NCBI GenBank assembly: GCA_964528095.1
Contig: CAZGSG010000331.1
Location: forward strand, 1-6,630
Direction of reading: 5' to 3'
Source of the DNA: CAZGSG01 sp964528095
Lineage (GTDB): Bacteria > Bacteroidota > Bacteroidia > Chitinophagales > Chitinophagaceae
DNA: 6,630 nt
Positions 1 to 5,873 of this stretch are shown here, piece by piece. How positions within the stretch are numbered: position 1 is the first letter of the stretch; each line of letters opens with the position of its first letter. A program made the translations under genes and the position numbers. The notes under the pieces were generated by a model, which was given only the letters and a program-made list of their open reading frames with translations, was not told the origin of the DNA and searched no databases.

Positions 1-12
1 AATAAGTGTGGA

Positions 13-42
13 TTTGACAATAATAAATATACACTATTTTTG
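13..42 (+). promoter_or_regulatory. Candidate Bacteroidota promoter for the arabinofuranosidase gene
   Basis: TTTG at 13-16 is followed after 18 nt by TATTTTTG at 35-42, a perfect match to the TAnnTTTG -7 box of the Bacteroidota primary sigma factor. The spacer is at the short end of the usual range. Transcription would start near 48-50, leaving about 210 nt of untranslated leader before the preferred start codon at 259. The match is seen in the sequence; promoter activity is inferred. No operator for a sugar regulator was recognised. Confidence 0.5.
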
Positions 43-258
43 AGGAGGTGTATTGGGGTTTGTTCTGCTCGGTTTGTTCAGTAGAAGATGAAACCAGGGT
101 GCCGGTTGTTTTAAAGATACTAATGATTGCTTATGAAACTTGTTAAATTCCCGCCTGTAAAAAATCTTTTCCATAAGATCTTCGGTAACGGAGAAGCGGC
201 TGTGTTTGCGAAACGGATACGGCACTACAACCATTTCTTTATCCCAAAAACAAAAGCA
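43..258 (+). other. Leader between promoter and GH51 start; no separate gene seen
   Basis: The GH51 reading frame stays open upstream to a TTG at 127 and an ATG at 133, which would add 42-44 residues before the signal peptide. That extension is basic (Lys/Arg/His-rich), has no recognisable domain, and would bury the signal peptide inside the chain, so it is treated as untranslated. A minus-strand reading frame covering 34-234 has no recognisable features and overlaps the promoter. No riboswitch fold or strong hairpin was identified by eye. Confidence 0.5.
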
Positions 259-2238
259 ATGATAAAGGTCCGGTCTGTTTTTATCCTCTTTTTTTTACAA
301 CTGTTCTTACAATCCGGTGCCCAGGATAATAAAGTATTTACGGTCGATCTAAGTCAGCAACGCATACCTATTGAACGGACCATGTGGGGTGTTTTCTTTG
401 AAGACATCAATCTTGGTGCCGATGGTGGCATATATGCGGAGTTGGTAAAAAACCGTTCTTTCGAATTCAGTAAACCATTGATGGGTTGGACCCTGCAGCG
501 AAAAAAAGTGGTGGAAGGCAATGTACTTGTTGTAAACAGGAAGGATATCAACGCAAGCAATCCCCGGTTTATACGCATCACTGCTGATCATATGGCTAAA
601 GGAGAACTGGGATTGACCAATGAAGGTTTCCGCGGCATGGGCATTAAAAAAGACCTGCGTTATGATTTTTCGGTGATGTACCGTCAGCAGGCAAAAGGAA
701 TAAAATTATATGTGGAACTGGTGGATTCAACAGGAAAATTATTGGGACAAACATCCGTATCGCCGACAGGAACAGGAGATCGCTGGCATAAAATCGCGGC
801 CAGTTTTACGGCAAATGCAACGGTACTAAAAGCAAAGATGAATTTATGGGTTGAAGGAAACGGTGTAATAGACCTGGATATGGTATCGCTTTTTCCCGGC
901 GATACCTGGAAAAACCGCCCTGGAGGAATGCGTGCTGATATGATCCAGTTACTGGCGGATATGAAGCCCGGTTTTATTCGGTTCCCCGGTGGCTGTATCG
1001 TGGAGGGCATTGATCTGTCCAATCGTTATCAATGGAAAAAAACGATAGGTCCGGTTGAAGAACGGCAACTGATCATGAACCGTTGGAATATTGAATTTGC
1101 TCACCGGCAAACACCGGATTATTTTCAAACATTCGGTCTTGGCTTCTTTGAGTATTTTCAGCTGGCTGAAGATATCGGCGCAGAGCCCTTACCCATTCTT
1201 AATTGCGGTATGGCCTGCCAGTTTAATACTGCAGAAGTGGCCGGTCTTGATGAACTGGACCCTTATATACAGGACGCGCTTGACCTGATTGAATTTGCCA
1301 ATGGAGCTGTTACTACCAAATGGGGAAAGATCAGGGCTGATATGGGACACCCTCATCCATTCAACCTGAAAATGATGGGCATCGGCAATGAGAACTGGGG
1401 CCCGCAATATGTAGAACGGTTAAAATTATTTACCAGCGCGATCAAAGCGATCTATCCGCAATTCAAACTCATCTATAGTTCCGGTACTGATCCTTCCGGT
1501 GAGCGGTTTGATTATCTGAATAATGAACTAAGAACATTGAACGCGGATATTATCGATGAACATTATTACCGGAAACCGGAATGGTTTTTTGCCAATGCGG
1601 CGCGGTATGATAATTACCCGAGAAATGCTTCAAAGATCTTTAGCGGTGAATATGCGGCGCAAAGCAAGAACACGGTAAATCCCGGGAATAAGAATTCCTG
1701 GCTGACCGCGTTGGCCGAAGCGGCTTTTATGACCGGTCTCGAGCGTAATGCGGATGTAGTGAGCATGGCATCTTATGCGCCCCTGTTTGCGCATGCGGAT
1801 GGCTGGCAGTGGACACCCGATCTGATATGGGTCAACAATCTGCAGTCGGTTGGCACACCCAACTACCAGGTGCAAAAATTATATTCGATAAATAAAGGAA
1901 CACAGGTTGTTCCGCTTACCAGCAATAACAAACCGGTAAGTGGCCAGGACAGCCTGTATGCAACCGCCTGTGTGGATGAAAATACCAGCGAGCTGATCAT
2001 AAAGATCGTGAACGCATCCGCAAAACCACAGCAGCGTTCGATTGCCTATACAGGATCAAAAAAACTTGCAGCGCAGGCACAATTGCAGGAACTGAAAGGT
2101 AAGCTGGATGATGAAAATTCTTTTGAAAACCCGGCATTGCTAAGCCCGCAGTCTTCTTTATTAAAAATAAATAAGAATAAGACGGAAATAGTTCTGGCTC
2201 CTTATTCTTTTAGTGTGCTAAAAGTAAAACTGCTATAG
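259..2238 (+). CDS. Secreted alpha-L-arabinofuranosidase, GH51 family
   Basis: This 659-aa enzyme is predicted to release terminal alpha-L-arabinofuranosyl residues from arabinan, arabinoxylan or their oligosaccharides in the periplasm or outside the cell. Residues 1-21 form a signal peptide (MIKVR, then a Phe/Leu-rich core, likely cleaved at SGA-QD). No lipobox Cys is present, so it should be soluble. The mature N-terminus carries the family motif MWGVFFEDIN followed by GGIYAELVKNRSFEF. Roughly residues 60-213 look like the CBM4/9-type beta-sandwich insert of Bacteroidota GH51 enzymes. The catalytic barrel follows, with RFPGGCIVEG (241-250), GIGNENWG with acid/base Glu378, and FSGEYAA with nucleophile Glu464. 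A C-terminal beta domain ends in LAPYSFSVLKVKLL. Length fits the roughly 650-aa secreted Bacteroidota GH51 group. The ATG at 259 is preferred because it places the signal peptide at the N-terminus; TTG 127 and ATG 133 are in-frame alternatives. The next gene in the same direction is a sugar symporter, but a 520-bp gap argues against a tight operon. Substrate is unproven; the family assignment is firm. Confidence 0.94.
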   Translation: MIKVRSVFILFFLQLFLQSGAQDNKVFTVDLSQQRIPIERTMWGVFFEDINLGADGGIYAELVKNRSFEFSKPLMGWTLQRKKVVEGNVLVVNRKDINASNPRFIRITADHMAKGELGLTNEGFRGMGIKKDLRYDFSVMYRQQAKGIKLYVELVDSTGKLLGQTSVSPTGTGDRWHKIAASFTANATVLKAKMNLWVEGNGVIDLDMVSLFPGDTWKNRPGGMRADMIQLLADMKPGFIRFPGGCIVEGIDLSNRYQWKKTIGPVEERQLIMNRWNIEFAHRQTPDYFQTFGLGFFEYFQLAEDIGAEPLPILNCGMACQFNTAEVAGLDELDPYIQDALDLIEFANGAVTTKWGKIRADMGHPHPFNLKMMGIGNENWGPQYVERLKLFTSAIKAIYPQFKLIYSSGTDPSGERFDYLNNELRTLNADIIDEHYYRKPEWFFANAARYDNYPRNASKIFSGEYAAQSKNTVNPGNKNSWLTALAEAAFMTGLERNADVVSMASYAPLFAHADGWQWTPDLIWVNNLQSVGTPNYQVQKLYSINKGTQVVPLTSNNKPVSGQDSLYATACVDENTSELIIKIVNASAKPQQRSIAYTGSKKLAAQAQLQELKGKLDDENSFENPALLSPQSSLLKINKNKTEIVLAPYSFSVLKVKLL

Positions 2239-2282
2239 GCAGGTATATAATAGTCTTCACAGGTAAAATAGATTCACAATAC

Positions 2283-2507
2283 TTGTTTTTAACACGGAAG
2301 TACGGATAAGATCATTCGTTCTCTTCAGCGATCACGCTATTACTGATCCATTTTTTATTAATCTTCAAAATAGGGAGGCACGGAATAGTTCACGCTTTTC
2401 GAATTACTCCGTGGTTCCCTATTTTAAACACCGAAAATCGGAGGGTGCAATAAAGAGGGTACATCCAATACAAGAAATGATCACCTGTGCTTCCGTGTTA
2501 AAAACAA
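2283..2507. repeat. Nested long imperfect palindrome, MITE-like or structured intergenic element
   Basis: The outer arms are a perfect 18-bp inverted repeat, TTGTTTTTAACACGGAAG at 2283-2300 and its reverse complement at 2490-2507. Pairing resumes just inside, GATCATT at 2310-2316 with AATGATC at 2476-2482. The inner arms, 2367-2391 and 2401-2425, pair over 25 positions with 4 mismatches around a 9-nt loop. The inner arms and the GATCATT pair share exactly the same centre, and the outer arms are offset by only 2 nt, so the whole is one folded unit rather than separate repeats. CACGGA occurs in both the outer and the inner left arm. The segments 2317-2366 and 2426-2475 pair poorly. No open reading frame or clear target duplication was found. 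It could be a non-autonomous mobile element, a dispersed intergenic repeat, or an RNA hairpin acting at the GH51 3' end. Confidence 0.72.
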
Positions 2508-2556
2508 ATAAGGAACCCTTCAGCAGAACAGTACTCCGAAAACGGTTTCGTAAATA

Positions 2557-2600
2557 AAAATGCCTTAAAAAGCCCGTATGTAGTTTTAAATTGGCATTTT
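2557..2600. repeat. 14-bp hairpin with a 3-nt bulge
   Basis: AAAATGCC (2557-2564) pairs with GGCATTTT (2593-2600), and the adjoining TTAAAA (2565-2570) pairs with TTTTAA (2584-2589). This leaves a 3-nt bulge at 2590-2592 and a 13-nt loop. The stem is AT-rich with one GCC/GGC clamp, and the sequence after it is T-rich but not a clean T run. It could be a weak terminator, a regulator-binding site, or part of a leader if the symporter is transcribed from further upstream. The pairing is seen directly; the role is unknown. Confidence 0.45.
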
Positions 2601-2643
2601 AGTTTGTATTTCCTAAATAATAGTGACCAGGTGTGAGTTTGAT

Positions 2644-2660
2644 TCGACCGGCAAGGTCGA
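2644..2660. repeat. Small perfect inverted repeat upstream of the symporter promoter
   Basis: TCGACC at 2644-2649 and GGTCGA at 2655-2660 form a perfect 6-bp, GC-rich stem around a 5-nt spacer (GGCAA). It ends 22 bp before the candidate -33 element of the symporter promoter, a place where an activator or repressor could bind. A chance origin is quite possible for a repeat this short. Confidence 0.3.
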
Positions 2661-2682
2661 TTGTTATATAAAAAATGTTTTC

Positions 2683-2714
2683 TTGAAAATATAAGAGGTC
2701 AGGGGCTATATTTT
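2683..2714 (+). promoter_or_regulatory. Candidate promoter for the sodium/sugar symporter gene
   Basis: TTG at 2683-2685 is followed after 21 nt by TATATTTT at 2707-2714, which matches TAnnTTTG at 7 of 8 positions. Transcription would begin near 2720, about 40 nt before the ATG at 2759. The -7 box lies in a tandem repeat: CTATATTTT occurs at 2706-2714 and again at 2717-2725, an 11-bp period. The second copy has no suitable -33 partner. No Shine-Dalgarno sequence precedes the ATG, as is common in this phylum. Confidence 0.42.
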
Positions 2715-2758
2715 GACTATATTTTATTCTTTAATCGCGATTGTAAACAGAACTGCCA

Positions 2759-4390
2759 ATGAATACGCTACAGATTGCTGACTATATTGTTTTCTTTATT
2801 TATTTTATTGCCGTATCGGCATACGGGTATTATATCTACAGGAAAAAGAAAGCATCAAGCACCAGCTCAAAAGATTTTTTCCTGGCAGAAGGTTCACTTA
2901 CCTGGTGGGCCATTGGCGCATCGCTGATCGCCAGCAATATTTCGGCCGAGCATTTCATCGGCATGAGTGGATCGGGATTTGCCCTGGGGCTGGCCATTTC
3001 AACGTATGAGTGGATGGCTGCCGCTACTCTTATTATCGTAGCGATATTCATCATACCGCTTTATCTGAAGAATAAGATCTTCACCATGCCGCAATTCCTG
3101 GCGCTGCGCTATAATGATACGGTAAGCACTATCATGGCTGTATTCTGGTTGCTGGTATATGTGTTTGTCAATCTTACTTCGATCATTTACCTGGGTTCAC
3201 TGGCTATTTCTTCCATTTCGGGTATCAGTTTCGAATGGTGCATAGTCGGGCTCAGCTTTTTCTCCGTTATCGTCACACTCGGGGGTATGAAAGTGATCGG
3301 GTATACAGATGTGGTGCAGGTGTTGGTATTGCTGATCGGGGGACTTGTTACTACCTACCTGGCATTATCTCTTTTGTCTGAACATTTTGGTTTCGGCGGC
3401 AATATATTAAAAGGCCTTTCTGTTTTACGAAAAGAAGCGCCGGAACATTTTCACATGATCTTTGATTCTTCGAGCCCGCATTATAAAGAATTGCCTGGCC
3501 TCTCCGTGCTGATCGGTGGTATGCTGATCAATAACCTGGCTTACTGGGGATGTAATCAGTATATCGTGCAGCGTACACTGGGCGCTGATCTGAAAACTGC
3601 ACGCAAGGGTATCCTGTTTGCCGCCTTCCTGAAATTACTCATACCTGTTATTGCGGTATTACCAGGTATCACCATGTATGTGCTGCACCAGGGTGGGATG
3701 TTTCAAAAAGAAATGGTAGATGCCGCAGGTACGCTCAAACCGGATCATGCTTATCCAACGCTGATGAACTTATTACCGGCGGGTTTGAAAGGGGTCGCGT
3801 TTGCAGCACTCACGGCCGCTATTGTAGCTTCGCTGGCCGGTAAGGCCAATAGTATATCTACAATTTTTTCGCTGGACATCTATCGTAAATTTTTTAATAA
3901 AGACGCATCTGAGAAAAAGCTTGTAGGAGTAGGCAGGTGGGCGGTGATCATTGCTATGCTGATCGCTGCATTGGTGACACCTGCATTAAGATCACTTGAC
4001 CAGGCATATCAGTTTATACAGGAATACGTTGGGTTTATATCGCCCGGTGTGCTGGCAATATTCCTGCTGGGACTATTCTGGAAAAAAACAACTGCCGCCG
4101 CTGCTATGGCCGGAGCATTGCTCACGATCCCGGTTTCCGCGATCTTGAAATTCCTGCCCTCCTGGACAAACGGCGCTTTTCCCGATTACCCTTTTTTAGA
4201 CAGGATGACGATCACGTTTATATTCCTGGTGGTATTGATGGTGGCAATGAGCCTGCTTCGTCCAAGAAAGGAGAACGACGGGCATACTATTGAAATAGAT
4301 AAATCGATGTTCCGGGTATCACCAGGCTTTGTGATCGGCTCGGTGATCATTTCCGGTATTCTGATCGCGTTGTATACGGTGTTCTGGTAA
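2759..4390 (+). CDS. Sodium/sugar symporter, SSS (SLC5) family, vSGLT-like
   Basis: This 543-aa inner-membrane protein is predicted to import a monosaccharide with Na+. It has many hydrophobic helices and the LeuT-type SSS fold, and resembles Vibrio vSGLT along its whole length. Aligned from memory to vSGLT, the sugar-site residues are Glu84 (E88), Asn259 (N260), gate Tyr262 (Y263), Lys292 (K294) and Gln421 (Q428). His65 replaces vSGLT Gln69, matching the His at this site in human SGLT1, and Ala87 replaces Ser91. At the Na+ site, Ser358 matches the key S365, but the preceding serine (S364) is Ala357. Clear signatures are ASNISAEHFIGMSGSG (58-73), YEWM (83-86), WGCNQYIVQRTLG (263-275), SLAGKANS (358-365) and QEYVGFISPG (421-430). 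Lys362 within SLAGKANS differs from vSGLT's Met and may mark a Bacteroidota subgroup. The C-terminus ends after a final helix at LYTVFW, with no sign of truncation. Placed downstream of a secreted GH51 enzyme, it could import arabinose or another released sugar; the substrate is inferred. Glucose or galactose are the main alternatives. Confidence 0.93.
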   Translation: MNTLQIADYIVFFIYFIAVSAYGYYIYRKKKASSTSSKDFFLAEGSLTWWAIGASLIASNISAEHFIGMSGSGFALGLAISTYEWMAAATLIIVAIFIIPLYLKNKIFTMPQFLALRYNDTVSTIMAVFWLLVYVFVNLTSIIYLGSLAISSISGISFEWCIVGLSFFSVIVTLGGMKVIGYTDVVQVLVLLIGGLVTTYLALSLLSEHFGFGGNILKGLSVLRKEAPEHFHMIFDSSSPHYKELPGLSVLIGGMLINNLAYWGCNQYIVQRTLGADLKTARKGILFAAFLKLLIPVIAVLPGITMYVLHQGGMFQKEMVDAAGTLKPDHAYPTLMNLLPAGLKGVAFAALTAAIVASLAGKANSISTIFSLDIYRKFFNKDASEKKLVGVGRWAVIIAMLIAALVTPALRSLDQAYQFIQEYVGFISPGVLAIFLLGLFWKKTTAAAAMAGALLTIPVSAILKFLPSWTNGAFPDYPFLDRMTITFIFLVVLMVAMSLLRPRKENDGHTIEIDKSMFRVSPGFVIGSVIISGILIALYTVFW

Positions 4391-4531
4391 TAATATTAAT
4401 GGCGGTCTTGTAACCGGGATTTTGTTCTGCTTTTTTATGTCCTGGTATATTGAAGAGTTAATCACATTGAATGTAATAATCCGGCAGTAAGTCAGGGCGA
4501 AGATATACCCAGTTAAGAACAAGAAACCAGG
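4391..4531. other. Convergent gap between symporter and kinase genes
   Basis: The symporter (+) and kinase (-) genes end tail to tail across 141 bp. No strong terminator stem is evident. The best inverted matches are the distant CCTGGT (4441-4446) and ACCAGG (4526-4531), and ACATT/AATGT around a single base at 4464-4474; neither looks functional. A minus-strand reading frame spanning 4319-4522 overlaps the symporter end and shows no recognisable features. Confidence 0.4.
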
Positions 4532-5785
4532 CTATTGTTTTGAAGAGCTATCTATAAGACGCGAATCAAAAGCCGCTGCAGTGTCCTGTTGAGAGGCTGC
4601 CATGGAATCGGCAACGCCAGACGGATAAAAGCTTTCAACCGCGGAGTCCGTGCTAACGTCTTCTAGCGCCTGGTCGCCGGCCCTGGCAGGTCTTGTAACG
4701 AAGTAAAGAATGATCGTCAGTGCAACCGCGATAACTCCAATATAGATCGAATAATTATTGATCAGTTTTTTTTGTGTTTCCGTTTCTTTTACGGGAGTAT
4801 CAACTACTGGTATTGGCTCAACTGGTTTTGCGATAGATGGTTTTTGCAATACGATCGTTTCTTCACTCACCGCTGCAACCGGCCTGGCTGTTTCAACAGG
4901 CTTTTCTTTTTCAATATAAACCGGCGTTGGTTTGTCGGGTATTGCAGTATCGTTAGTTAAAATATGGATCAACTCATCTGCATTCCTCGCCCGCTGATTG
5001 GCATCTTTTACCAAACAGGCCCCGACCATTTTTTTATATGGTTCGGGTAATCCTTCCAGTTTATTTATATAGTCATCACCTAGTATCTTACTCATTACCT
5101 GCTCCGCGCTGGTACCGCCACTGCGGCCGCCAAAAAGATTTTCTTTTTGAACGATCTCGTAAACCATCAAACCAAAACTCCATAGATCCAGGTTGGTATG
5201 GATCTTTGCATCAATGCCGTATTTGTCGGGATTGAACTGTTCTGGTGCCATATATTCAATCGTACCCATCAACATCGAACTGCTATGATAGCCGCTGTCA
5301 AGCGCTTTGCTGATACCGAAATCGGTGATCTTTGCAACAGGGCCTTCTTCTGTTTCGGTAACGAGTATATTCTGCGGTTTCAGATCGCGGTGTATGATCC
5401 CTCTTTTATGCAGGAAAGATAAACCCTGCAATACATGTAAAAGCAACCTGTTCAACAAGGCCGGATTTTTTTGACAATAGTGTTTCAGGTCACCTGCTTC
5501 CAGGTATTCCATAACACCGATCTGTACTTTTTCTTCTTCTCCAAATGCATTGGTATTTTCCAGGAAAGCGACATCAAAATAACGGCAGAGATGAGGATGA
5601 TCGAGCCGGATCACTTTTTTGATCTCGGTAACCAGGTCATACTTTTCAGAAGTCTCTGTAGTAAACACTTTTAATGCTACTTCTCTGTCGAGCAGGGTAT
5701 CAGTCGCTTTAAAAACCTTAGAGAATCCACCCCGGCCGATAAGATCAGTTTTGGGGTTATACTGATACCTCTCTTTAAAAGTCAT
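4532..5785 (-). CDS. Hanks-type Ser/Thr protein kinase with C-terminal membrane helix
   Basis: This 417-aa protein is predicted to phosphorylate Ser/Thr residues with ATP. The kinase domain spans about residues 9-277 and has all key elements: Gly-rich loop GRGGFSKV (17-24), ATP Lys39 in VALKVF, helix-C Glu54, catalytic loop HRDLKPQN (132-139), DFG (155-157), APE (180-182), DLWSFG (200-205) and Arg265. It should therefore be active. The activation segment contains SGYHSSSMLMGT, with several possible autophosphorylation sites. A Pro/Glu/Lys-rich linker (about 280-340) leads to one hydrophobic helix near 346-363, then a roughly 50-residue Ser/Asp/Ala-rich tail. This puts the kinase in the cytoplasm and the tail in the periplasm. 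No PASTA, WD40 or other sensor domain is seen. It is transcribed away from a PP2C phosphatase gene 88 bp distant, a plausible cognate partner. The ATG at 5785 is favoured because the conserved fold begins right after it and a perfect -7 box lies 26 bp upstream. Confidence 0.93.
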   Translation of the reverse strand: MTFKERYQYNPKTDLIGRGGFSKVFKATDTLLDREVALKVFTTETSEKYDLVTEIKKVIRLDHPHLCRYFDVAFLENTNAFGEEEKVQIGVMEYLEAGDLKHYCQKNPALLNRLLLHVLQGLSFLHKRGIIHRDLKPQNILVTETEEGPVAKITDFGISKALDSGYHSSSMLMGTIEYMAPEQFNPDKYGIDAKIHTNLDLWSFGLMVYEIVQKENLFGGRSGGTSAEQVMSKILGDDYINKLEGLPEPYKKMVGACLVKDANQRARNADELIHILTNDTAIPDKPTPVYIEKEKPVETARPVAAVSEETIVLQKPSIAKPVEPIPVVDTPVKETETQKKLINNYSIYIGVIAVALTIILYFVTRPARAGDQALEDVSTDSAVESFYPSGVADSMAASQQDTAAAFDSRLIDSSSKQ

Positions 5786-5801
5786 GGTATGCCTGAATTG
5801 T

Positions 5802-5834
5802 TTTGGTTACACAAAAATAAATGTACTATCTTTT
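5802..5834 (+). promoter_or_regulatory. Candidate promoter for the PP2C phosphatase gene
   Basis: TTTG at 5802-5805 is followed after 21 nt by TATCTTTT at 5827-5834, matching TAnnTTTG at 7 of 8 positions. Transcription would start near 5841, giving a leader of about 33 nt. The element overlaps the predicted minus-strand kinase promoter, whose -7 box lies wholly inside this spacer. No Shine-Dalgarno sequence precedes the ATG at 5874. Confidence 0.45.
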
Positions 5835-5843
5835 TACCGGAAA
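5812..5843 (-). promoter_or_regulatory. Candidate promoter for the Ser/Thr kinase gene
   Basis: Read on the minus strand, TATTTTTG (5819-5812) is a perfect TAnnTTTG -7 box. Twenty nt upstream of it, TTTC (5843-5840) is a weak -33 element. Transcription would start near 5805, about 20 nt before the kinase ATG. The -7 match is strong and the -33 match imperfect, so confidence is moderate. Confidence 0.45.
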
Positions 5844-5873
5844 TTACAAGCTACTATTCATCAATCTTTACTT

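Larger units (their letters stand above)
2239..2758. other. 520-bp gene-free gap rich in inverted repeats
   Basis: No convincing coding region was found on either strand. The gap holds a 225-bp nested palindrome (2283-2507), a small stem of CGAAA/TTTCG at 2537-2550, a 14-bp hairpin (2557-2600), a 6-bp perfect stem (2644-2660) and a candidate promoter for the symporter (2683-2714). No classic terminator (GC-rich stem plus a T run) was seen directly after the GH51 stop at 2236-2238, so the palindrome may end or process that transcript. Confidence 0.6.

Noticed and set aside
34..234. Minus-strand 66-aa reading frame near the window start
   Set aside because: It has no recognisable domain or start signal, and it overlaps the predicted GH51 promoter and leader.
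684..1022. Minus-strand 112-aa reading frame inside the GH51 gene
   Set aside because: It lies wholly antisense to conserved GH51 coding sequence, including the RFPGGC motif, and has no features of its own.
2283..2507. CRISPR array or tRNA-like structure in the intergenic repeat region
   Set aside because: There are no regularly spaced direct repeats and no cloverleaf or T-loop signature; the structure is a single nested inverted repeat.
2279..2510. ATA on both sides of the 225-bp palindrome as a possible target-site duplication
   Set aside because: It is only 3 bp, is separated from the left arm by an extra base, and lies in AT-rich sequence, so chance explains it.
4391..4531. Possible bidirectional terminator between the symporter and kinase genes
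   Set aside because: No stem of useful length with a T run was found; the only inverted matches are 5-6 bp with an unsuitable spacing.
4772..5674. Several plus-strand reading frames of 62-74 aa opposite the kinase gene
   Set aside because: Their Phe/Cys/Arg-rich composition is what antisense of the kinase sequence gives; the kinase frame carries all the conserved motifs.
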